Part shown: positions 34,401 to 44,998 of the stretch, piece by piece
Position numbering within the stretch: position 1 is the first letter of the stretch
Layout: each line of letters opens with the position of its first letter
Assembly (NCBI GenBank): GCA_009760855.2
Contig: WPIO01000163.1
Span: forward strand, 637,364 to 701,363
From: Cristatella mucedo
Taxonomy: Eukaryota > Bryozoa > Phylactolaemata > Cristatellidae
Direction: 5' to 3'
DNA: 64,000 nt
Notes under the pieces: model-generated
Told to the model about the DNA's origin: nothing
What the model saw: only the letters and a program-made list of their open reading frames with translations
Database searches by the model: none
Program-made: the position numbers and the translations under genes

Positions 34401-35035
34401 TTTGATCTTAAGTCCATTGCTGCTGGGATTTGTGTTCTTGAGGTCAAGGGAGAATGTGATTGCTTTATTTCGGTGCTATGTGTGTATGGGCCGATGGCGT
34501 TTATGGCTGCTGGTTCGTGGGCCTCGGTGGTTTTCGGACACGGTTTTATTAGAATGAGTCACAGCTAGGGCAGAAGCAGGTAGTGGGAAGCAGGATGGAG
34601 GGGAGAACGGCTGTGTGGCGTAACTCTGCGCGCCTTAGTTGAATACAGGAGCGTTGAAGTCCTCCTTGGTGTCTGCATTTTGTCACTAGTGCGGTGTCGC
34701 TTGCTTTGCTGTCGGAACTTCAAACTATATGGAGAGTTCGGTCTGGTCAGGTGTCTTCAAAAGTTCCTCAACTTGCAACAAGAAACCAAATTTAGAATCG
34801 GGATCTGTAAGCCGGGAAAATCGAGTTGGAAGTTCTGGTAGAAGATAGTCAATTCTGTCCTTCAATATTCCAGAAATCTCTTCCTCTGCCATGAGACCAA
34901 CATCTTAAGAGAGTTCACCAGGCATCTGTGTCCTTTCGGCAGATTGTTGGTTCAACTGCAATGCCCCACAATTTACACTTCCTTTTGGCATGTACCCGTG
35001 ATTATTGTCACAGGTCTCATCGATGTCTTGACAAC
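34401..35035. other. Unassigned sequence
   Basis: No gene or repeat family recognised. Confidence 0.4.
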
Positions 35036-35039
35036 TAAA

Positions 35040-35175
35040 TGTTTGGACGAGTGGTTAAGGTGCTCTCCTCGACCAAGGTCAAGCTGAGGTTGTGGGCTCG
35101 AGCCCCGAGACATATGTGAAACGCCTCAATTGAGATTAAGTTCTCTTAGGGCGCTATACAGTTTAATTTTATACA
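35040..35175 (+). mobile_element. SINE-B, best copy: Ser/Leu-tRNA-like head fused to a LINE A-like tail
   Basis: The head has GGACGAGTGGTTAAGGTGCT (A-box region, close to the conserved GAGTGGTTAAGG of class II tRNAs) and GGTTGTGGGCTCGAGCCCC (B-box region). The 3' part, AAACGCCTCAATTGAGATTA then AGTTCTCTTAGGGCGCTATA, matches the LINE A 3' stem-loop (AAAGCGCCTAGAAAGAGATT then AAGTTCTCTGAGGGCGCTTT). It ends in an A/T-rich tail at about 35165-35195. Confidence 0.8.
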
Positions 35176-35190
35176 TATATATATATATAT

Positions 35191-37289
35191 ATATGCATGT
35201 ATATGAGAGTAACGGTCACATGAGGCGTCTTTTAAGTTCATCTTTGGATCTTGCAGTATTTCAGAATGCGTTCAATCTTCCTGAAGAAACGGCAGCAGAG
35301 CAAAAACAGTTAAATTTCAAAATGCTGCATAGGAATCTGCCGGCTTCACTGCCGGTTTCAGTTGTTCCACTTGTGTCCTCAGGCAGTGTCTCCAAAAGAT
35401 GTACAATGCTGCTCAGTTCATGATTGATAGTTTACAAAGCCTCCACTCATGCACACACTTTACCTTGTTGCAGTGTCATATTTTGACAGTGATTGCTAAG
35501 AGCTTCTTCAGCTCTTCCCGCCTCGTACTCGATCTTGAAAAGATAGAGTAGGTGCACTGTATTGTTATAAAAAGGTAATGAAAACGGAATCTTGACTTGC
35601 CAGTGCAGAGAAGAAGGAGTGAGCTGACGGAATAAGTATTTTAAATGCGGACGGAGGGGTTAACGGCCTTGTGCTTTTTGTGCTGCCAGCACCAGCTGAA
35701 TACACTGGGGTTGAAGCCCGTCGGTGTTTCAGTGTCGTTGCACGTGACGCCAGAGCATCCAGCGACAGCTTGGTCAAAGTCTGTGAGCATGCTTAACTAG
35801 CTCAATCAGCAATAGTCAAGTCCATTGATACACGGACTTGCTCCAAATCAAGATTGGTATTTTCACGTGAAAAAGTTTTTAAAACTATGCGCAGCCCATT
35901 TCGCTTTTGGCGCCCCTTGGCCTTGGAGCCCAGAGAAATATTTCCCCCCTGCTCACCCAGTGCTGTGCCTCTGCCGACGGGCCCTTCGCGTTTCGGCGTT
36001 GGTACCTCAGCAGATCAGCGAGAGTACTAGTGGCACCGACGGTCGATCGGCCGATCGGCATTGACTACCGGTTAGGCTCGGCCATCCTTGGGTTAGGCAA
36101 GCCCATCCGAATCGCCTCGAATCCTAGATGAAAACTATGTCGCAGCTTCTGAGCCCCACCTCCCACTAAACCTGGGCATTAGTTCAAGCCGAGCAAAAAA
36201 ATCTGACAGCCACCGATAGAAATCTTGGCAACCCCCTGCTGCTATACCGCTCAAAGTGAGCGCCGAGCTGGGCATTCAGCTTGTGCTAGCGCTTCTGGAG
36301 AAAGAAAAAGCTTGAGCAAGCAAAGCTTGAGGCAGACAGTCGTCCAGCTCAAGCAGCCTGGAGTGGAGCATCCTGCCCATCGAGCCCTCGAGCATCGAGC
36401 AGCCGATACAGCTCTGGGAGCTGCAGCTTACCAGAAGGCTACTCTTTCGACCACACTAGACACAGGTGCCAAAACTGGGTACAGGAATGGGTCTCAGTGC
36501 CACCAGGTCTCTACTTAGTTCAAGCAACTCCGGCCGGTGTCCTAATTAGGAACTCGGCTGCAACTGATCCAGCCTATGTTGCAAGAAAGCATTCCACTAA
36601 GGCTGCAGCCGAGCTGACGAGCACCCATCTTTTTCAGACTGAGGCTCTAGAAAACAGCTCCAAGTGACATGCACTGAATACTTCACCAGTGAGAAGGCGA
36701 AGCTCTTGCAAAAAAAGACAAGTTCACTGAGGTGCAAGGAAGGCTGAGTTTTATCTTTTGCTCGTGTGCCCTTGTCAGTCTCACATGCACTTAAGGATAG
36801 CATCAAACCTGGGGACAAGGTTTCAAGCCCTGCGAATCAGCCTGAGAGAGCGAGACGGGTGTTTTCCTTTCAATTCGGAGCTGCATGGCAGTCGAGTGTA
36901 GGACAGGTGGGACCTGAGGGTCAACGTGGAGGATGCCTATAACTCCACAATCCACACAGTCAGTGCTTAGAAAAAAAAGTTCAAGGTTTAGGAAATTGCT
37001 TTCCTTAGTTGGATGTGCTCAAGCAGGATCGTGGCAGGACTCTAAGACAACTTCGGCGTCTTCCCGAGTTCCAAAACTAGCAGCTTTCGAGCTTAACGGC
37101 TGAAAGTCAGAGCTTTCTCGCAGGTGAAGCGAATATTGGAGGAACTCGTGTGTGCTTAGCTGCTGTGGCACCAGGATGGGAAGGTTTCCTAGCTGGTCTA
37201 AATTTTAAACGCATTCCGAGGCAACTCTGCGAATATGGTTGGGCCACTTCGAAAACATCTTGAACAAGTGCGGCATGTTCTTGTCAACA
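35191..37289. other. Unassigned 2.1-kb stretch
   Basis: Short (TA)n at 35172-35190. Several short open frames exist on both strands (for example 35907-36131 and 36225-36518, +), with no recognisable domains or splice logic. No repeat family recognised. It may hold old decayed repeats or intronic DNA. Confidence 0.35.
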
Positions 37290-38400
37290 TGCACAGTATG
37301 ATAATATTAGTATTAATAAAACATTGGTATAGTGCCTCCAGAGAACTAAAACTCCTTCTAAGCAAGTTACATGTGCTGTAAATTAAGCATGATCGAATGG
37401 TTAATGGCAGCATGCACAATGTCAACTGGTATAACATCTTTCAGGTGATGAGCACAGGGTCGGCATACAAATATGGTTAGTGGCAGCATACACGGTGAGG
37501 CCAGGAAGCATAAGCACACAAAAGGTGAATCACGTGGACCCACTAAATGCTGCCATAAATAGATGGATGTTTAGCTTCCACTTATATGCCGTCAAGTCAG
37601 GGGTTGTCGTGACGTCAATCGAGAGTGAGTTCCAGGCATTGGGGGCATGGGAACTAAAGGTAGGGTCTCCAAAGGATTTGCGGTTTACATGAGCTGTAGC
37701 TAAGCAATTTGATTCAGAAGTGAGTGAAAAGTGAGTGTTATGATTCCTTGCCTGTGAGGGGTGGATTTCACAGGTAGGCTGAAGCCAAAGAACGAAGGGA
37801 CCTTAAACTTGCTTGACTAGGCGCCAATACAGGTCAGCCGGAAGTGGTTTGATGTAGCAACTGTGAAGCTGATGCCAGACAAGCATAGCTGCAGACTTTT
37901 GGGCCAGCTGTAAGTGCCTGATTGCACAGGCCAGTAAACCTACAAGCAGTGGGTTTCGGAAGTCGAGACCAAAGATCACAAATGCATGCACCAAATTAGA
38001 TAAAGTGTCTCTGTCAGAAGAAGCCCCAATTTGAGTAATGTTATGTTGCTGAAAATCGGTAGACTTGACTGTGGAGCTGACGTGGTCGTCTGTCGAATGG
38101 TCGCTTTGGACAATGTCACCTACATTTTATACAGATTCAACAGGAGCTATTCTGGCCGATCCAAATTTGAGCGTTCAGTTGTGCAATTTCTGAATCATAC
38201 TTGGTTGCCCAATACTAGTAAGCAGGTTGAATCATTATTCAATAGAAGAAAGTTCTCTGTCATCCATTTGCAGATGCACGGCCAAGCACAGAGCCCTGAG
38301 GTTCACCATACTTCAGTGGCTCCTCGGATGATATTCGTCTGTTCACATCGATGCTCTGCTGTCTCTCACTGAGATAGGACCTGAATCTTAGCAGCAGGTA
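37290..38400 (-). mobile_element. LINE family A, old decayed copy, minus strand
   Basis: A degraded tail and stem-loop at about 37300-37380 (TAGTGCCTCCAGAGAACTAA), then 3' UTR, C-terminal region (plus-strand GGGGTTGTCGTGACG, GAGTTCCAGGCATTGGGGGC) and RT end (GGACAATGTCACCTAC, AGAGCCCTGAGGTTCACC). It stops near 38395. All frames are broken. Confidence 0.8.
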
Positions 38401-38424
38401 TCTGCTCATTTACATGTAAGACAC

Positions 38425-38590
38425 AGCCGCGATGGCCTGCTAGGTAAGGGGGTTGATTTCAACAACCCTGGTCCCGAGGTCGTGGGATCGAATCTTGAGG
38501 TGGATGACTCTATCGTCTCTGCAAGCAGTGGTGATAGCCGTAAAAGCTCTTCTGTCGCTATACAAAAGGAGGCTTTAAAATCTGTCATTA
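38425..38590 (+). mobile_element. SINE-A copy
   Basis: Head AGCCGCGATGGCCTGCTAGG, TAAGG; right half of the palindrome GGTCCCGAGGTCGTGGGATC plus B box GGGATCGAATCTTG; central hairpin (TATCGTCTCTGC and GCAAGCAGTGGTGATAGCCG); then AAAGCTCTTCTGTCGCTATA. Confidence 0.85.
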
Positions 38591-38784
38591 TGTTTATACT
38601 CAGCAGTCAATGGCTCGTAATGGCTGCAGATTGGCTTGGCGCAGCCCAACCACCACGACCTGGAAGCTTAATCTTAGGGGGTCGTGGCAGTTGGGTCCCA
38701 ACCTCAAGAGTGAGCAAGCTCACTCGAGCCTTTACGACCAGGGCTAACGTGGGTCAGGCAGCCTGCTAAGCTGCATTGCCTACT

Positions 38785-38865
38785 CCATGCACGTTGATAG
38801 CCACGAAGGCTCTTCTGGCACCACATAAGTGAGGCTGTTGGATCAGCTGACCTTTATTTGATTTG
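38785..38865 (+). mobile_element. SINE-A 3' half, diverged
   Basis: TTGATAGCCACGAAGGCTCT, TCTGGCACCACATAAGTGAG and GCTGTTGGATCAGCTGACC match the SINE-A 3' region. The sequence 5' of it (38618-38784) does not match the SINE-A head. Confidence 0.6.
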
Positions 38866-39407
38866 CAGTGCTCAGACTGTTGCTTTAAGCACCCCGGCGG
38901 TGTCCTCGGCTGGCTGCCTTCACATCTCGGGGCTGATCAGGGAAGCTGGCGCCTCTTTGGCCTCAAGTCGCATGAGGCTGAAGCTCGGTCCTCCCAGCTA
39001 TTCCTCCATGACCTACGTGTGACCTGAAGACCGGGCCAGTCGTTGCCTCTGGACCACGTGCCACCTGCCTGGGCAGCATACTTACCCGACTGATTGCTGA
39101 CGAATACCATGCCCCTGTTGGGCCCACTACATCCCCCCCCCAGCCCTGACCTAATCCAATGTATTCATCACCTGTCTAAGCCTGCCTTCGCAGTAATTTA
39201 CGGCTGGCTCTGCATTAAGGCACCGATCAAATCAGCTCCTGCTAAGCAGTGGCTGCCAGCCAAATCCAGCCAGTTTGCCCAAAGGGACTCTCTGTAGCCG
39301 TGGGCTTCGGCTATGCCCCTATGTCGACTGGCCGACTACAATCGCCCTCGTTTCGGGTGTTGCTCAGACTGCCACTTGATAGCTCGAACTTTTTATTTCC
39401 CCATCTG
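38866..39407. other. Unassigned sequence
   Basis: Poly-C run at about 39132-39140. No gene or repeat recognised. Confidence 0.4.
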
Positions 39408-40419
39408 TAAGCACTTGGTGCAATACTCTGCTGCTAAGCTTATCTGTCGTGAGAGTTGCAGTGGCCACATCACAACACTTCTAGCTAAAACTAACTTCCT
39501 AGTTATGGGAAAACCCAGTGCGATTCAGAGATTGGAAAGGCTGACTCTCAAAACTGGCTCTGCCAGCATATCTCCTGTTGCATCAGCTCGAAATCTAGGT
39601 ATCATATTCCAAAGCGACCTTTCGTTAGACGACCATATCAGCTCCACAGTCAAATCTGCCTATTTTCAGCTCCATAACATTGCTAAAATTCGGGCTTGTT
39701 TAGATAAGCATACCACGTCCGAGTTAGTCCATGCATTCGTCACATCCCGTCTCGACTTCTGCAACTCACTGCTTACTGGCCTACCAGCATGTGCGATCAG
39801 GCGATTGCAGCTGGTGCAAAACTCTGCAGCTAGGCATGTCTGTCGTGAGCTTCGCAGTTGTCACATTACTCCACTTGTCGCCGACCTGCACTGGCTACCA
39901 GTCAAGCAACGGATTAACTTCAAGGTTGTGTCGCTCACTTTTAGGTCCCTTCATTCTATGGCTCCAGCCTATCTCTCAGATATACTACCCCATCAGGCCA
40001 AGCATCGTACCACCGCTTTTCGGAATCCAACAGTCTACAAATACCTCGTACAAACCTCAAATCTTTTGGAGACCGTGCATTTAGTTCGTATGCTCCCAAA
40101 ACCTAGAACTCCCTCCCGACCTGCGTCAGAACATCCCTTGACCTGACCACATTTAAAAGGAACTTTAAAACACACCTATTTAGGACAGCATAAAGTGGGT
40201 GCATGTGATTCGTCCTTGATGTGCTTATGCGTGCTGACAGTGTGCATGCTGCCACTATCCACATTTGCATGCTGACCCTGTGCATGTCACCTCTAAACAA
40301 TATTATTCATTCTGTTTGTTTTTCAAGCATGATTTTACTTACCATTCAATTGCATTTCATTTTGCAGCAAATGTAAAGCGCCTAGAAAGAGATTAAGTTC
40401 TCTGAGGGTGCTTTATCGT

Positions 40420-40458
<39 letters not shown>

Positions 40459-40920
40459 GCTGACCTGCAATGGCTCCTAATCAAGCAAGGCATCGACTTC
40501 AAGGTTCTTTCATTAAGGTTTAGGTCCAGTCATTCTGTACCTCCAGCCAGGCTATCGGATATAGTCCTCTACGAAGCTAAATATTGTACCACCGACTTTT
40601 CTGAATGCAATTATTTACCTACACCTCGTATGAACCTCAAACCCATTGGAGACCATGACTTTAGTAGGTATGCTTCCAAAGCCTGGAACTCACTTCAGAC
40701 TAGTGTCACCGCATCCCTGGAATTGGTATTTAAAAAGAAGCTACAGACGTATCTATTTATTGCAGCATTTAGTGGGTGCATGTCATTCGTTCTTTGTGTG
40801 CTTATGCATGTTGACACTGTGCATGCTGCCCCTAACAACATTTGCTTGCTGACCCTGTGCATGTCGCCTCTAACCATGTTATGCTTATTGTCAATGCACA
40901 TGCTACCACTAACTATTAAA
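39408..40920 (+). mobile_element. Older LINE family A fragment split by a younger LINE A insertion
   Basis: The left part (39408-39486) encodes VQYSAAKLICRESCSGHITT followed by LLA. The right part (40457-40920) continues at DLQWLLIKQGIDFKVLSLRF and on through YASKAWNSLQTSVTAS. Joined, they restore the normal family order across the LLADL(H/Q)W motif. The fragment lacks RT and its own tail, and diverges clearly from the younger insert. Confidence 0.88.
39487..40456 (+). mobile_element. Younger LINE family A nested in an older copy, with TAGCT duplication
   Basis: 5'-truncated just after the RT catalytic box (starts KTNFLVMGKPSAIQRLERLT), then thumb and C-terminal regions, 3' stem-loop (about 40372-40415) and (ATT)n tail ending at 40456. 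TAGCT at 39482-39486 and 40457-40461 is the target-site duplication. Late frameshifts near 40015 disrupt the C-terminus. Confidence 0.9.
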
Positions 40921-40921
40921 T

Positions 40922-40957
40922 AGATATATATATGTGTGTGTGTGTGTGCGTGCTCGC

Positions 40958-41050
<93 letters not shown>
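40922..41050. repeat. TG/TGCG microsatellite
   Basis: (TA)n start, then (TG)n, (TGCG)n from about 40965 to 41010, and (TG)n to 41050. Alternating purine-pyrimidine throughout, so it could adopt Z-DNA. Confidence 0.95.
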
Positions 41051-41051
<1 letters not shown>

Positions 41052-41052
41052 A

Positions 41053-41150
41053 ATTTATGCGTATATCGCTAGAAGAAAATTTAATCTCTCTTCAGGTGCT
41101 TTACTTATGCCACGAGGATCGAGCCCACAACCTCGACCATAACCTGATTC
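41053..41150 (-). mobile_element. SINE-B copy, minus strand
   Basis: Plus strand shows TCGCTAGAAGAAAATTTAAT and CTCTCTTCAGGTGCTTTACT (LINE-A-like tail), then GCCACGAGGATCGAGCCCAC and AACCTCGACC (tRNA-like head in reverse). The A-box end fades near 41150. Confidence 0.7.
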
Positions 41151-41177
41151 CTTTGAAGCATAGCATATATTTGAAGC

Positions 41178-41182
<5 letters not shown>

Positions 41183-41213
<31 letters not shown>

Positions 41214-41320
41214 ATTTGCTGTTGTGCCCTAAGAGAACTCATTCTCTTTCTAGGCGCTTTGTATTTGCTGCAAAGAAAGTGCGATCGAATGGTTAGTGAG
41301 CATATATGGTGCCTAGAAAA
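41183..41320 (-). mobile_element. LINE family A 3' fragment, minus strand
   Basis: (AAT)n at 41181-41209, CCCTAAGAGAACTCATTCTC, TTTCTAGGCGCTTTGTATTT and a little 3' UTR. A further decayed stem-loop piece with reversed orientation (CTCTCTGAGGGTGCAATGC and GCATTATTATT) follows at 41328-41365. Confidence 0.8.
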
Positions 41321-41399
41321 AAAAAAGCTCTCTGAGGGTGCAATGCGAATGCATTATTATTCTCATTATCTTTATCCTTGCTGCTGCACCTTTCTCCAG

Positions 41400-41534
41400 C
41401 TGCCAAAATCGACCGCCGCCTGCGCCCAGGCGAGGCAGCTGCAGCTGCTGTTGGACCGGCCAAGCTACCAGCTGCAGCTGCCTGCTGGGATTGAGCCTCC
41501 TGCCCTGCCCCACATACTGGCTCACACCGGCAGG
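41400..41534 (+). CDS. Possible internal coding exon of unknown protein
   Basis: A long pyrimidine tract (TTATCCTTGCTGCTGCACC then TTTCTCCAG) ends in a good acceptor at 41399. The following 45 codons are open, phase 0 at both ends, and stop at a donor-like AGG|GTAAAA at 41535. The peptide contains RQLQLLLDRPSYQLQLPAGI and PPALPHILAHTGR. I do not recognise the family, and no flanking exons were identified. It could also be chance in GC-rich DNA. Confidence 0.25.
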
Positions 41535-42264
41535 GTAAAAACCGTACCTACTTGGCTGCTGCAGTACCGGCGATCGTGTGGAGCCTCGTTTAGTAAGATT
41601 GGGGGGGCATGTGAGGGGATCAGTGCGAAGGAGGCACGAATGAAGCTGCCGACCTGACACCTGGGCTCCGATGACCCCCAGCAATCGTACCAGTGGACCA
41701 TGGTCGATAGGAATATGGGTCCTGGTCACGCGGGATGGATGAGTTAGGCAACGCTGATTCTCGAAACTGCGGCCGGTCGACATAGTACGCCCCAACCATC
41801 GGGGAAGTTGGTTGGATGCAAAACAGGAAGCCGAGCGTTCTGCCCGGCAGTCGGCACATGGGTGCTGACCACCGGGCAGAAAGCCTGGTCACCCCTGCTC
41901 TGGTCTCGGCTCAGCCGCTGCAGCAGACAGCTCGGCTGCACGCGAAACACTTTCTTACGCTCCGCTAATCCGTCTTGCCAGTCGCGCTCGCACGACTGCA
42001 CGTAGAGCCGAGCAGGTCGCACCGTCGTGGGCGGAGCCGGCACAACGCCGCACGCCTTCCTGTTGCTCGGAGGGCACAATTACCAGAAGCGGCCAGGCGC
42101 GACCAGGATCGCGTCTAAAGAAAGCCGTGCGCATGCCAATTAGCTACTGCCGGACGCATTCCGACGCGGTTATGCAATGACCCCCGCGTGACGCTCGGAC
42201 GCCCTCGGGGGCCGGTCAGGTCCACCCAAGGCCAGTCTCGCTTTGCCCTTTGCCACTGCGTAGC
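41535..42264. other. GC-rich upstream region of the acetyltransferase gene, with an inverted repeat
   Basis: No convincing coding sequence. A hairpin-forming inverted repeat lies at 41838-41881. The rising CpG and GC content towards 42400 fits a promoter-proximal region. Confidence 0.4.
41838..41881. repeat. Imperfect 20-bp inverted repeat
   Basis: TTCTGCCCGGCAGTCGGCAC faces GTGCTGACCACCGGGCAGAA across a 4-base loop (ATGG). Sixteen of twenty positions pair. Confidence 0.8.
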
Positions 42265-42270
42265 TATAAA
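42265..42270 (+). promoter_or_regulatory. Candidate TATA box of the acetyltransferase gene
   Basis: TATAAA (in GTAGCTATAAAGCCGAGC) lies about 113 bases before the proposed ATG in otherwise GC-rich DNA. A start of transcription near 42295 would give a 5' UTR of about 80 bases. It rests on position and sequence only. Confidence 0.45.
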
Positions 42271-42377
42271 GCCGAGCTCCGTCACCAGCCGGCTGTACAC
42301 GCAACCGCGGTGCAGGAGGCTCGTAGGCATTCGGCCGGAGGCTTGCTTACTGTAGTGGTACGGCTCTGCTTAGCGAA

Positions 42378-44959
42378 ATGGCTGCCATTCCAGAAGAACA
42401 GAATACGCAACGGTAAGCCGCCGCCACCGTAATCTACCCCCTTACATCCACTGCCAACCGCTCCCAGCGCACAACCGAGCGCGCCCGAGCGCTCGACAGA
42501 GCACGCGACGAGGGCGTGCGGTCGGGCTCGGCCGGCGGCCCTGCGGCCGCCGCGCGGCGAGCAGACGGTTGGCACACGCTTCGCCTCCCACCGCTGCCCG
42601 CGCCTCCGGCCGCTCGGGCCGCCGGGCCCGCTCGCCGCAGACGCCGCCCGCGCTCCGAGCGCTGCGCAGGCTCCTGAGCGGCGTCTGCGGCGAGCATTCA
42701 ATGGCTGCGGCAGTGGCCTCGGCCGCCGAGACACGCCCTGGCCGCCGCCCGACTAACCCGTCGATGTGTATCTATGAATGGCGAAGTCGGCGATCATGCC
42801 ATTGCCACTATTACCATTGCTGCTTAGGATTTGGGTTCAGCGTTAAGTTCACTGTTTACGGTTTAGATTTTACGGTTTATAGCTTGCTATCGTGTCGGAC
42901 TCTCTGGTAAGGGCACAGTAGCACCCGCGGCGGCGGGAACCCAAGCTCTTCATAGACATACAGCACTGCGACGAATCACCTTCGTCGCAGTGCTGTATAT
43001 CGGCTAACTGCAGCAGCGCCGCCCGACGGCGTACCTAACTCGCCGCCGCCGCCGCCGGCGGCCTGTCGCAACCACGCACCAGCAAGTTCGCGCGGCGCCT
43101 TCTGCGCACGCGGCTTTTCACCCGCACTCGCATCGGCCGTCGCTCGCTCGTCGTCCACGTCTACTCCACACCGGCTTCCAGCCCGGCCGCGGGCCGCCGC
43201 CGGAGAGGCGACGCTCGCGACAGTAGACGCGAAATCGTGCGCGTGCGTGCCACGCGCGTTCGGGAGCCATCCGCGCGCGCCACACCTGTCGTCGCGCTGT
43301 CCACTTTAGCGACGAAGACGCGGCGGCGGCATCAAAAGTGATCGCTCCGCCGCCGCCGCTGCCGTCTGAGCATCCTCTCTTCGACGAGGTGACCATACGG
43401 TCACTGCGACGCGACGAGATGGAGACGGCCTGCTCAATGATCTTGGAGGACAACGAATGGTCGACGTTGCCGTCGCTGGACTTCCATTACGCCCTGCACG
43501 ACGCCTACCCGGGCGGCTGGCTGTGCGCCACGCTGGGCGAAGCGATCGTCGGCACCATGTTTTTCGCAACGTTCCCAGATGGCAGCGGCTTCGGAGGCTA
43601 CTTGTTCGTCAGGAAAGATTACAGAAGCAAAGGTACGAAGACGGAAGCCCGCAGTGCCGGCGGCCGCGCCTTTCCCGCGCGAAGCAGCCGCCGTAGGTTC
43701 GCGGGTTCGGAGGCCACGGGAGGTGGCGAGCGAGCTCACTCGGGTGAGGCGGGGCTATCCGCCGCGCGCGTTTCCGCTGGCCTCGTTCTGTCGGCCTCGC
43801 GAGTGACGAGACTAGGCGCTCTCTCCCTCTACGAAGGCGCACGTCGACTCGTAGCCACTAGCGCTACTGCACAAAAAAAAGCTCGTCGGCTTAGCTCAGT
43901 CTGAGCTGTCAGCTGTGACGACCGCCTCCCGTCACCGTGGGGACCGATCAAGACTCGCTAAGCACTCCTTCGCAGGGCTAGCCTGGAGCTGCTGAGGTAA
44001 ACGTCGCAGCCGCCGCTGCCGCGTTGAACACTCTTCATCAGCCCTGCCTCTGCGATCGCCGAAAATTTGCTCTCGTCATCTACGCCAGCTCTCTCGTTCT
44101 AGTGACGCTCCGCCCCGCGCTGCCGCCGCCGCCCGCATGGCCGGATTTACGACTTTAGAGCCTGCCGCCCCCATCGTCTCTCGGCTGGCCCGTGCTCGAG
44201 CAAGCGCCACCTTGACCTCTGACGTCCTTGACGTCTGACCTCTCCGTGTGGGTTGGCTTCGCCTGCCGACGGCTCCTGAATCGGCTCACTCACTTTAAAG
44301 GCACTGCAGTCGGAAAGATGAGCGTCGGTTCGCTCAGGTCGTTCTCTTCTCTTCCGGTGCCCAAGCGCCAGCCGGCGACAGAGTTTGAAGGCTTACCGAC
44401 CGGTCTGCGTCTCAAGAAGCCAGCGACCGTCGCCAGGGTTTCTAATCGCATGTGAAGCTGCTGAATGTGAGCCCCTGGGCACTCACCGCAGGCTACAATG
44501 CAGGCATTTACCACCCGACTCGGGAACGGCATAGCAAAACAATGGGCGCTCGCCGACGGGCGATCGGCCCCGACGAACGGCTCTGCCTCTGCCTATCGCC
44601 CGGCCAGCGGATGTGGCTGGCTTTCTTACGTCCGCCTCGTCGATCCCCTCGCTGGCTCACGGCTCATGATTCGTGCAGAGCGTGACCGTATGTTCTCTCT
44701 CTCTCTCTCCGTCTCTCTCTCTCTCTCTCCGTCTCTCTGTCTCTGTCTCTCGTCTCTCTCTCTGTCTCTCTCTCGTCTCTCTCTCTCGTCTCTCTCTGTC
44801 TCTGTCTGTCTCTGTCTCTGTCTCTGTCTCTGTCTCTGTCTCTCTCTCCGTCTCTCTCTCTCCGTCTCTCTGTCTCTGTCTCTCGTCTCTCTCTGTCTCT
44901 CTCTCGTCTCTCTCTGTCTCTCTCTCGTCTCTCTCTGTCTCTGTCTCTGTCTCTCTGTC

Positions 44960-44998
<39 letters not shown>

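Noticed and set aside
40424-40470. Idea that LINE A targets the (ATT)n tails of other copies because a new body starts right after the tail
   Set aside because: The sequence after the tail is the right half of an older copy whose left half precedes the insert, with a TAGCT duplication; the same explanation holds at 63568. This is nesting, not tail targeting.
42282-43453. Several Arg/Ala-rich frames on both strands over the first intron of the acetyltransferase gene
   Set aside because: The region is very GC-rich so stops are rare. These frames conflict with the three-exon model and show no domain.
43338-43904. Single-exon reading of the acetyltransferase running past 43632 to 43904
   Set aside because: It starts at GTG, and the part after RSKGT has no GNAT similarity. 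Splicing at 43633 restores the RxxGxG motif and continuous family similarity.
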